A stretch of 8,745 nucleotides of DNA from an uncultured Verrucomicrobiota bacterium (GTDB lineage Bacteria > Verrucomicrobiota > Verrucomicrobiae > Opitutales > Opitutaceae), in assembly GCA_946481225.1 (NCBI GenBank), contig CAMLNJ010000096.1, positions 1-8,745 of the forward strand. The letters are read 5' to 3'. The notes below the pieces were generated by a model that saw nothing but the letters and a program-made list of their open reading frames with translations, was not told where the DNA came from and did not search any database. The position numbers were made by a program, and so were the translations under genes. Below are positions 1-6,231 of the stretch, piece by piece (position 1 is the stretch's first letter; each line of letters opens with the position of its first letter).

Positions 1-612
1 TTCGCCGGGCTGGTCGGTGACGGTGGAGTCGCCGGCGAGGTAGATCGTGAGGGCGGAGTCGGCGGGCTTGATTTCGAGGCCGGCGACGGCGGGGTGGGAG
101 CCGTTGAACTCGAGGATGAGCTTGTCGTCCCAGTGCCAGTAGTCGCGTTCGCGGTCCTTGAGTTTGACGCGGCCGCCGCCGGCGATGGCGGGCGTGCGGA
201 TGTTGACGGTGAAGGCATGGGCTTCGACGGCGCCTTTTGCGGTGCGGACGTCCTCAAGCATGAGGCGGCGGCTTTCGGCTTTGACGGTGTTATCGGAGGG
301 GGCCGTCGGGTCGCCGAGGTAGACGGTCACGTCGTAGTTCCCCTCGGGCAGGTCGACGATGAAGGAGAAGGGCTTGGAGCCGACGAGCGCGTCCTTCGCG
401 TAGCCTTCGGCCGATCCGGATTGGACTGCGAGGCCGGTCGCGGCGGCGAGGCCGTGGCCGCGTCGGGGGGAGTAGATCGTCTCGGTGGAGACGAGCGTGG
501 ACTCGGGCGCGGAGGCGGCGGCGCCGAAGTCGAAGCGCAGCGGGAAGGACGGCGCGGCGAAGAGCGACGAAAGGCCGCCGAGTCCGAAGGCGAGGAGCGG
601 GAGCGAACGCAT
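1..612 (-). CDS. Rhamnogalacturonan acetylesterase (CE12, SGNH/GDSL hydrolase), N-terminal part
   Basis: This gene runs off the left edge; 204 codons from the ATG at 612 are visible. Residues 1-20 form a Sec-type signal peptide ending LFAA, so the enzyme is exported. Residues about 26-185 form a beta-rich domain beginning RFDFG and including SFIVDLPEGNYDVTVYLGD and a DYWHWDD stretch. This is the galactose-binding-like domain often found before the catalytic domain in bacterial CE12 enzymes. The catalytic domain starts at about 188 with TIYLAGDSTVTDQPGE. This is SGNH block I, with Ser196 as the expected nucleophile; the Gly, Asn and Asp-x-x-His blocks lie outside the window. The family removes acetyl groups from galacturonate in rhamnogalacturonan-I. 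The start lies 24 bp after the stop of the exo-rhamnogalacturonan lyase, so the two are probably cotranscribed and act on one polymer. A related SGNH esterase with another specificity is possible because the catalytic core is not visible. Confidence 0.83.
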   Translation of the reverse strand, partial: MRSLPLLAFGLGGLSSLFAAPSFPLRFDFGAAASAPESTLVSTETIYSPRRGHGLAAATGLAVQSGSAEGYAKDALVGSKPFSFIVDLPEGNYDVTVYLGDPTAPSDNTVKAESRRLMLEDVRTAKGAVEAHAFTVNIRTPAIAGGGRVKLKDRERDYWHWDDKLILEFNGSHPAVAGLEIKPADSALTIYLAGDSTVTDQPGE

Positions 613-636
613 GGGGGATGAGGAACCGGAATACGA

Positions 637-3438
637 TCAGGGAGTGCGGGGGACGCGGTCGCCCACGAGCGCGAGCATCTGGATGGCGGTGAGGCCCCAC
701 TGGGAGGAGGCGTTGGTGTTGAGGGCGAAGTTGTCGTCGACGGGATTGGGCGCGTCGGGACCGGAGACGCGGGTGGACTTGAGCGGTTTTTTCATGCCGT
801 AGCCGGCCTTGCCTTCATAGAATTCGCGCCAGGCGCGGGCGGCGAGGGCGGGGTCGTTTTTCCGCGCGGCGGCGTAGGCGGTGAGGCGGGCGTGGGATTC
901 CTCGAGGTTGAGCTTACCGTTGACGGAGAGCTTGCCGAGGGTGGTGCCGACGGCGGCGATCTGCTCGGCCTCGGGCGCGTTGTAGAGGACGCAATATTGG
1001 AGCCAGGCCGCGCGGAAGGCGGGGACGTCGAAGAGGGTGTCGAGCTCGGCGCAGAGCTCGGGCAGGCCGAAGACGGCGCTGAGGTGGGAGACGCTCATCT
1101 TGTCGGCGGGCACGGGGGCGAACTCGCCGGTGTCGAGATTGAAGGTGGCGACGTCGGAGATGAAGCCATGCGGCTGGGCGCCGATGGTGCGCATGCCGGC
1201 GAGGAGCTTGTCGCGGAGGGCCGGGTTCCCGGTGCGCTCCCATTCGGTGAGCCAGGCGAAGGCGAGGGAGCCCCAGTCGGTGCCGAAGCCGACGGCGGCG
1301 GCGTCGCGGCGCGGGGGAGAGACGGCCTCCTTGCGGATCTTGCGCAGGGGGTCGAGGGTGAGGAAGGCCTCGTCGGCCCCGACCAGCTCGCGCATGAGGT
1401 CGCCGACGCGCTCGTCGGCGGTAAGATAGTAGTAGAAACGTCGATACGCGACGGTGCTGATGCGGAGCTGCTTGGCGGAGCAGCCCCAGTGCTGGACGTT
1501 GTGGCGGGTGCCGAGGCCCTTGAAGCGGCCGAGGTGGTAGACGTCGACCTCGCCGGTGTGGCGGGTCATGGCCTCGGCGAGGCGGAAGAGGTCGGCGCGT
1601 CCGGAGCGCAGGTAGGAATACCAGAGCCAGAGGTCGGGCGAGAGCTCGGAGTTGGCCCAGGCGAAGCCGCCGACGTCGTAGCGCCACTCATGGCGGTCGG
1701 CGTCGTAGCTGTGCATGACATCGCCGTAGTCCCAGAAGCCATACCAGCGGCGCTGCTCCGGCTGGGCGAGGTAGGTGGCGAGGATGAAGTCGAGCTGGTC
1801 CTCGATCTTCGCCTTCGCCGGGTGGGATCGGTCGGGGAGGCTCCAGGCGCCGAGGACGCCGGCGGCGTGGCAATGGGCGGGCGAGGCGGCGAGCTGGGGC
1901 GGGCGGCGCAAGGCGGCGGCGTAACGCGGGAACTCCTCGCGGGCGGGGGTGGATGCGACGGCGCGGAAGACGAGCTCGTGCGAGCGGGCGATGCCATGGG
2001 CGGTGCCGAAGCCTTTCTCGTAGTCCTCGTAGGTGATGTTGAGGCCGCGGAGCTCCTCCTCGTGGGTGTCCATGCCCATGCCGTCGTGGTAAAAACGGAG
2101 GTCCATGGGCGGGGCCTCGGGGGACCAGAGCCAGACGGTGACCTCTCCGAGCGCGGTGTGGGCGGAGCGGATGTCGAGTTGCGCGGGGTATTTTTCCCAG
2201 AAGTCGCGGACGCCGAAGACGAGGCCGCCGGAGGGGCCGCCGAGGTAGCCGAGGCCGGAGGCGCGGCGGCCGGCGGCGGATTTGATCCAGCCGTGGCCGG
2301 GCTTGGTGCGCTTGCGGATTTCGAAGCCGTCGGAGGAGAGCTGGGCGAGGGTGTAATCGCCCCAGGCGGGGACGAGGTCGAGGAGGCCGGCGACGGGCGC
2401 CTTCCAGGTGGAGAGCGGAGGCGTGGCGAGGCCGGCGACCTGCGCTTCGCGGACGGCGGCGCCGGGGTCGCGGCGGAGGCCGGTGACGCCGCGCACGGCT
2501 TCGGCGAAGAGGCCGTCGCCTTCGCCGGAGAAGCGGACGTGGCGATCATGCGGCGCGTCGGAGAGCGGGATGTCGAAGCGGACGCCGAGGCCGTGGAGGA
2601 AGTCCTGGTTTTCGTCCCCGTCGAAGACGAAGGAGTGCATCATCCGCAGGGCGTCGCCGTCGGCGTGGAGGTAGAGCCGGACGACGAAGGGGAGCCAGGC
2701 GCGGTCCGCGTCCGAGGCGGAGTAGGAGGACGAGGAGGGGGAGGAAGGGGCGGGTTGATGGCGCCCCTCGATGCGGATGACGGCGCGGACGGGGCCGGAT
2801 TGTTCGACGACGACGCGTTCGGTCTCGCCTTGGAGAGACTCGGCCGGGGAGACGAAATCGGGTCGGGCCTTGCGGAGTGAGACGAGGCGTCCGGCGCGGG
2901 CGATGTCGCGGCCGCCGCGGCGGAGGGCGGAGATGAGGTGAGGGCCGCGACGGGGGACGACGCAGGCGACGATGCCGTTGTCGATCTCGACGGCGTCGGA
3001 GCTTTCCCGGACGGAGACTGGGCCGGCCGGGGAGGCGGGGGTGGCGCCGGGGACGAGGGTGAGCGTTTCGGTCCGGCCCCCGTCGGCGGGGAGGGCGTGG
3101 GCGCTCCACTTGAGCGAACCGTCGGGCCAGGTGGCGAGGGGCCAGGACTGGACGGGGACGGCGACGCCGGCGGTATCGCGGAGGCCGAAGGTGGAGCCGG
3201 CGGGAACGGCGCCGCGCGGCCAGGGGACGCCGAGCGTGGCGCCGGGCTGTTCGGCGGGAACGCCTTCGAGCCAGCGGAGGACGGCTTGTCCTTTGGTCTC
3301 GGGGGTCGGGGTTGGGGACAGGTTAAACGAGACCGAGGGGGCCGGCGCGGCGTCGGCGCGGAGCAGCGCGGCTCCGAGGGGAAGGGTGGCGGCGGCGAGG
3401 GAGCCGGTTTTGACGAAGGAGCGACGGGTCAGGGGCAT
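637..3438 (-). CDS. Exo-rhamnogalacturonan lyase family protein (PL26 / PcRGLX-like), Tat-exported
   Basis: The product is 933 residues. The start at 3438 is chosen because it opens a Tat signal peptide: MPLTRRSFVK, a hydrophobic stretch, and a likely cleavage after ADA at about residue 30. The open frame continues upstream but only across neighbouring genes. The N-terminal domain carries LRWLEGVPAEQP, GVPWPRG and TWPDGSLKW (residues about 103-111), a pattern I associate with PcRGLX-type exolyases. The middle part is beta-rich (LRMMHSFVFDGDENQDF). The C-terminal half is helical and holds RHNVQHWG (residues 646-652) and YYLTADERVGDL. The fungal reference enzyme is a PL26 exolyase that cleaves rhamnogalacturonan-I from an end, giving unsaturated galacturonosyl-rhamnose. 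Folded export and the CE12 esterase 24 bp downstream fit a periplasmic pectin-backbone enzyme. A Ser/Pro-rich insert lies near residues 227-246. I could not assign the catalytic residues. The family call is from recognition of sequence style and needs a profile search. Confidence 0.82.
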   Translation of the reverse strand: MPLTRRSFVKTGSLAAATLPLGAALLRADAAPAPSVSFNLSPTPTPETKGQAVLRWLEGVPAEQPGATLGVPWPRGAVPAGSTFGLRDTAGVAVPVQSWPLATWPDGSLKWSAHALPADGGRTETLTLVPGATPASPAGPVSVRESSDAVEIDNGIVACVVPRRGPHLISALRRGGRDIARAGRLVSLRKARPDFVSPAESLQGETERVVVEQSGPVRAVIRIEGRHQPAPSSPSSSSYSASDADRAWLPFVVRLYLHADGDALRMMHSFVFDGDENQDFLHGLGVRFDIPLSDAPHDRHVRFSGEGDGLFAEAVRGVTGLRRDPGAAVREAQVAGLATPPLSTWKAPVAGLLDLVPAWGDYTLAQLSSDGFEIRKRTKPGHGWIKSAAGRRASGLGYLGGPSGGLVFGVRDFWEKYPAQLDIRSAHTALGEVTVWLWSPEAPPMDLRFYHDGMGMDTHEEELRGLNITYEDYEKGFGTAHGIARSHELVFRAVASTPAREEFPRYAAALRRPPQLAASPAHCHAAGVLGAWSLPDRSHPAKAKIEDQLDFILATYLAQPEQRRWYGFWDYGDVMHSYDADRHEWRYDVGGFAWANSELSPDLWLWYSYLRSGRADLFRLAEAMTRHTGEVDVYHLGRFKGLGTRHNVQHWGCSAKQLRISTVAYRRFYYYLTADERVGDLMRELVGADEAFLTLDPLRKIRKEAVSPPRRDAAAVGFGTDWGSLAFAWLTEWERTGNPALRDKLLAGMRTIGAQPHGFISDVATFNLDTGEFAPVPADKMSVSHLSAVFGLPELCAELDTLFDVPAFRAAWLQYCVLYNAPEAEQIAAVGTTLGKLSVNGKLNLEESHARLTAYAAARKNDPALAARAWREFYEGKAGYGMKKPLKSTRVSGPDAPNPVDDNFALNTNASSQWGLTAIQMLALVGDRVPRTP

Positions 3439-3590
3439 GAAGGGGCGGGCCCGCGCGCAGGGCGGACGAAGTGGGGCAGGAACCAGGGCCAGCGGGCGCC
3501 GTGAAAACGCGGCTGGAACGGGAGGGGGGCGTGGGAACCAAAAACGACCGCATCTCGACTCGCGGCCGCGACGCGAGAGGCGGGGACCGG
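3439..3590 (-). other. 152-bp gap between rhaM and the exo-lyase, with weak hairpin
   Basis: No gene is visible here. On the leftward transcript an inverted repeat CTCGCG / CGCGAG (3559-3564 and 3572-3577) has a 7-nt loop. It is followed about 14 nt later by a run of five T (complement of the A run near 3540). The distance from stem to T-run is too long for a standard intrinsic terminator, so partial termination or chance are both possible. The size of the gap, against a 4-bp overlap before it and a 24-bp gap after the lyase, suggests that the lyase and esterase may have their own promoter here. I see no convincing -35/-10 pair, and no Shine-Dalgarno sequence before the lyase ATG. Confidence 0.3.
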
Positions 3591-3905
3591 TCAGGCGAGG
3601 TAAAAGACCTCGGTCAGAGACTTGGAAACGGGGCTGTTGTCGGGGTTGGCCGGCATGACGTCGGCCATGTGTTTCCACCAGCGTTTGCAGACCTCGGTGC
3701 CGGCGATGGCCTGCCAGCGAGCTTCGTCCTCGATCTCGGCGTAGCCGAAGAGCTGGCGGGTCTCGGGAAGGAGGTGGATCGAGTAGTTGTGAACGCCGTG
3801 GGCGCGCAGCACATCCTCGAGCTCTTTCCAGATGGGCTGATGGCGGCGGGCGTATTCCTGTTCTTGTCCGGCGTTGACGGACATCACGAAGGCTTTGCGG
3901 ATCAT
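3591..3905 (-). CDS. rhaM: L-rhamnose mutarotase
   Basis: At 104 residues this is exactly the usual length of RhaM. It aligns by eye with the E. coli protein from end to end, from MIRKAFVM to [11 protein letters not shown] and EVFYL. The known catalytic and sugar-contacting positions are present: His22 as acid, Tyr18, Tyr41 and the pair Trp76-Trp77. The enzyme interconverts the alpha and beta anomers of L-rhamnose in the cytoplasm, speeding entry of rhamnose into catabolism. The ATG at 3905 overlaps the stop of the upstream oxidoreductase as ATGA. This indicates translational coupling and fixes the start; the frame stays open upstream to an ATG at 4040, but the added residues are arginine-rich shadow sequence. 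No Shine-Dalgarno sequence is seen, as expected if ribosomes reinitiate. In this locus the rhamnose would come from rhamnogalacturonan-I breakdown. Confidence 0.97.
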   Translation of the reverse strand: MIRKAFVMSVNAGQEQEYARRHQPIWKELEDVLRAHGVHNYSIHLLPETRQLFGYAEIEDEARWQAIAGTEVCKRWWKHMADVMPANPDNSPVSKSLTEVFYLA

Positions 3906-5104
3906 CGGGCGGCGACGAGATTGGCGACGAAGGGATGGTTGGAGGCGAGGGGGGCCCCGTCGGTGAAGGCGCGGCCGAGGTTGGCGGCGAGATCGCGGAC
4001 GTTGGGGATCTCGGACTTGGTAGTCGGATCCTTGATCCATTCAACGGTCGAAGCGGGGAACCGGTCCACTTTCGCGGCCTTTTGCACGGCCTCGACGAGC
4101 CGGGTGTGCTCCTCGGCGATCGCGGTCGTGCAGATGAAGGCGTGGGGGTCGGTGAGGCCGGCGAGGACGGCGGCGAACATGAGCTGGCGGGCCTCGTCGG
4201 CGGAGGGGAGGGGAAATACACGGCGATGCCCATCGCTGTCGACGATGACGCAGCGCTGTTCGTGCCACCACTCGGCCCGCCCGGCGCTGCCGCGGATGCA
4301 AATCTCGGGCTGGCGGGTGTCGGCGATCGCGTGGCTGACGCCAAACCAGAAACGGGTGCCGGCGGAGGAGGATCCGCGGACCACGGCCGTGTCGAACATG
4401 TCGATCTCGTGGGCGCGGAAGAGCTCGGCGGAATCGACCTGGAATCGGGCGGAGTCGAGGGCGGAGGTGCCCGCGAAGAAGAGGGACAGATTGATAAAGT
4501 GCGCGAAGGCGTTGTTGAGCGGCGAATCAAGCACCGCGGCGCCGTCGGCGTCGGCGCGCCCGGCCCAGTGGTTGCGGGCAAAGTAGGAGCGCGGACGGGG
4601 CCAGAGACCGATCATGCGGACGTCCTCGATGCGGCCGATGACCCCGCTCAGGAGCTGGTTTTTCAACCACCTCGCCTCCAGAGGATAAAGGTCTTGGAAT
4701 CCAACCGCGACCCAACGGCCGCTGGCGGCCTCGGTGCGGCGAATCAGCTGGGCGTCTTCGAGCGAGCCGGCGAGCGGCTTTTCCACCAAGACGTTCATGC
4801 CTCCGCGGAGGGCGGCGATCGTGAGACGGGCGTGCCATTGGATGCCGACCGGAATGAGGCAGAGGTCGATCCGGCCGTTCTCCCGGGCAAAAAAGGTCTC
4901 CGTATCGGGGTAAATCGCGGCTCCATGATCGCCTAACTCCTTTGCGATTTCCGGCACCTGATCCTGATTGATGATCACGGCGGCGGTGAGCTCGATCAAC
5001 TTGGAGGCCAAGGCCTCGCGCACGAGCTGGAGATAAATGGTGCCGTAGCCGCAGACGCCAATGAGGGCTAAGCGAGGCAGACGGGTGCCGAGGGGAGAAG
5101 GCAT
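3902..5104 (-). CDS. Gfo/Idh/MocA-family NAD(P)-dependent oxidoreductase
   Basis: The product is 400 residues with no signal peptide, so it is cytoplasmic. The N-terminal Rossmann fold is seen as [15 protein letters not shown], whose glycines Gly16, Gly19 and Gly21 bind the dinucleotide. The family motif EKP is at residues 108-110 ([10 protein letters not shown]), with Lys109 the usual catalytic or cofactor-contacting lysine. The C-terminal alpha/beta domain begins near residue 140. Its usual DxGxHxxD-type motif appears altered, as [14 protein letters not shown] at about 193-206, with His202 in the catalytic-histidine position. The family oxidises, reduces or isomerises sugars and sugar derivatives; the substrate cannot be read from sequence. 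ATGA coupling to rhaM suggests rhamnose, a rhamnose derivative or a pectin-derived sugar. It is the first gene of the leftward block and diverges from the LacI-family gene across a 100-bp region with two palindromes, which makes it the likeliest direct target of that regulator. Confidence 0.94.
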   Translation of the reverse strand: MPSPLGTRLPRLALIGVCGYGTIYLQLVREALASKLIELTAAVIINQDQVPEIAKELGDHGAAIYPDTETFFARENGRIDLCLIPVGIQWHARLTIAALRGGMNVLVEKPLAGSLEDAQLIRRTEAASGRWVAVGFQDLYPLEARWLKNQLLSGVIGRIEDVRMIGLWPRPRSYFARNHWAGRADADGAAVLDSPLNNAFAHFINLSLFFAGTSALDSARFQVDSAELFRAHEIDMFDTAVVRGSSSAGTRFWFGVSHAIADTRQPEICIRGSAGRAEWWHEQRCVIVDSDGHRRVFPLPSADEARQLMFAAVLAGLTDPHAFICTTAIAEEHTRLVEAVQKAAKVDRFPASTVEWIKDPTTKSEIPNVRDLAANLGRAFTDGAPLASNHPFVANLVAAR

Positions 5105-5140
5105 GGTAAGTGGGGTGGCCGGTGCGGACCGACAAAAAAA

Positions 5141-5151
5141 CGGATAATCCG
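5141..5151. promoter_or_regulatory. Operator candidate 1: palindrome CGGATAATCCG
   Basis: This is a perfect inverted repeat with 5-bp arms around one central A. It overlaps GATAAT (5143-5148), a possible -10 box for the regulator gene, and lies 37 bp upstream of the oxidoreductase ATG. Binding here could therefore affect both directions. Short arms make chance occurrence more likely than for the second palindrome. The assignment to the neighbouring LacI-family protein is inference. Confidence 0.4.
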
Positions 5152-5178
5152 CTTGTCCCTAGGGGCGACGCACCGCAG

Positions 5179-5193
5179 GTCTGACAGTCAGAC
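5179..5193. promoter_or_regulatory. Operator candidate 2: 15-bp perfect palindrome
   Basis: GTCTGAC-A-GTCAGAC is a perfect inverted repeat with 7-bp arms around one central A, ending 11 bp before the ATG of the LacI-family gene. A dimeric regulator bound here would block the start of that gene, as in autoregulation. Its centre (5186) is 40 bp from the centre of the first palindrome (5146), close to four turns of the helix. As RNA it could also form a small hairpin just upstream of the start codon. Confidence 0.5.
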
Positions 5194-5204
5194 TACTCGC
5201 CCCA

Positions 5205-6227
5205 ATGTCTATCCCGTCCCTTCGGCAACTTGCGCAGCAGCTCGGTCTCTCTCACACGACGGTCTCGGAAGCTTTGCGGGGAAGCCCGCGTGTGAAGCCC
5301 GCGACCCGGGCCCGGGTGATGAAGGTCGCGCGAGAGCTCGGATACCGACGCAACCCGCTGGCGGGCGCCTTGATGTCGGAGATGCGGCGTTCGCGCGCGG
5401 GGACCTTCCGCGGGGTGTTGGCGGTGCTCGATCTGGACGGCCCGGAGGGGCGGCCGGCGAACGCGATTCGTTACCACCGGGAGTTGTCGAAGGGCGCGAC
5501 GACGCGCGCCGCGGAGCTGGGGTTCAAGGCGGATGCTTTCGCGGTGGGGAAAGGCGGGCTGTCCTTGGAGCGCTTGGATACGATTCTGCAATCGCGTGGC
5601 ATCGGTGGCATCTTCCTCTTGCCGGTGCGCGAGACGCCGGATTTGACGCGTCTTGATTGGACGCACTTCTCCGGCATCTACGCCGACTATGTGATCGAGC
5701 GCCCCGGTCTGCACGCGATTTGCCCGGACCATTATCGAGGGATGATGACGGCCTTGGATCGTCTGCGCGCGCTGGGTTACCGCCGGCCGGGGCTGGTGTT
5801 GGGAGCCTCGCATGACGCGCGCATTCTGTATCGGTGGGAGTCGGCCTATCACGCCTACCAGACGCATCACGACGGGATGACGCGCCTGCCTCCGCTGATC
5901 GTGAGCGCGCCAAACGCGAAGGACTTCGAGGTTTGGTTCCGCACGGTGAAATGCGACGTGGTGCTGGCGCATTCGCCCGAGGTGAAGACGTGGATGGAGG
6001 CGGCGGGGGCGCGGGTGCCGGAAACGCACGGTTTTTGCTGCCTGAACGTGCTGAACAGCATCGAGCCCTGCGCGGGGCTGGACCTGCAGCCCGGCCTGCT
6101 CGGCGCGCGCGGCATGGAGCTTTTGATCGGCCAGGTGTTGCGCAACGAATGCGGCGCGCCCGAGCTCCCGATGACAACGACGGTGCCGACGGCCTGGGTG
6201 GACGGTCCGACCTTGCGCAAGGCTTGA
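5205..6227 (+). CDS. LacI-family transcriptional regulator
   Basis: The 340-residue product has the full LacI-family architecture. An N-terminal helix-turn-helix and hinge helix occupy residues about 4-60 (SLRQLAQQLGLSHTTVSEAL, then RVKPATRARVMKVARELGYRRNP). A periplasmic-binding-protein-like effector domain runs from about 68 to the end, with a C-terminal stretch (GLDLQPGLLGARGMELLIGQ) typical of the family. The DNA-binding part is the canonical type, but NPLAGALMSEMRRSR replaces the usual hinge-end wording. I associate this variant with Opitutaceae. The effector is unknown; a pectin- or rhamnose-derived sugar is the natural guess from the divergent locus. The start at 5205 puts the helix-turn-helix at the normal position next to the N-terminus. 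The gene is divergent from the oxidoreductase and lies 4 bp before the App1 gene, so the regulator and the App1/EEP pair probably share a transcript. Confidence 0.95.
   Translation: MSIPSLRQLAQQLGLSHTTVSEALRGSPRVKPATRARVMKVARELGYRRNPLAGALMSEMRRSRAGTFRGVLAVLDLDGPEGRPANAIRYHRELSKGATTRAAELGFKADAFAVGKGGLSLERLDTILQSRGIGGIFLLPVRETPDLTRLDWTHFSGIYADYVIERPGLHAICPDHYRGMMTALDRLRALGYRRPGLVLGASHDARILYRWESAYHAYQTHHDGMTRLPPLIVSAPNAKDFEVWFRTVKCDVVLAHSPEVKTWMEAAGARVPETHGFCCLNVLNSIEPCAGLDLQPGLLGARGMELLIGQVLRNECGAPELPMTTTVPTAWVDGPTLRKA
6211..6222. repeat. 12-bp perfect palindrome at the regulator/App1 junction
   Basis: CCTTGCGCAAGG lies in the last codons of the LacI-family gene, 9 bp before the App1 start codon. 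A CG centre flanked by TTG/CAA resembles classic LacI-family half-sites more than the two palindromes upstream of the regulator do. A 12-bp palindrome is expected about twice by chance in a window of this size with even base composition, so this may be coincidence. Confidence 0.25.
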
Positions 6228-6231
6228 AACG

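Larger units (their letters stand above)
5105..5204. promoter_or_regulatory. Divergent promoter/operator region
   Basis: These 100 bp lie between two divergent start codons, so they must contain the promoters of both the oxidoreductase and the regulator gene unless a promoter lies inside a gene. The stretch is distinctly more AT-rich than its surroundings (A run at 5134-5140, GATAAT at 5143-5148). It holds three inverted repeats: CGGATAATCCG at 5141-5151, CCCTAGGG at 5157-5164 and a 15-bp palindrome at 5179-5193. GATAAT matches five of six bases of a -10 box for rightward transcription, but no good -35 box sits at the right distance. Neither start codon is preceded by a Shine-Dalgarno sequence. 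Confidence 0.6.

Noticed and set aside
892..2880. Very long plus-strand open frame (662 codons) opposite the exo-lyase
   Set aside because: The translation is mostly Gly, Ala, Glu, Val and Asp with no recognisable domain. It is the mirror of a GC-rich coding strand, while the minus frame gives a clear Tat-exported enzyme.
3439..4581. Upstream extension of the exo-lyase frame to 4581
   Set aside because: The extra residues are Pro/Ser/Arg-rich and overlap rhaM and the oxidoreductase. The Tat signal peptide at 3438 marks the true N-terminus.
3935..4936. Plus-strand open frame of 333 codons opposite the oxidoreductase
   Set aside because: Gly/Val/Glu-rich shadow with no family resemblance, opposite a clear Rossmann-fold enzyme.
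5304..5317. 14-bp palindrome ACCCGGGCCCGGGT inside the regulator gene
   Set aside because: It falls on Thr-Arg-Ala-Arg-Val codons of the DNA-binding domain in very GC-rich sequence. Codon choice explains it without an operator.
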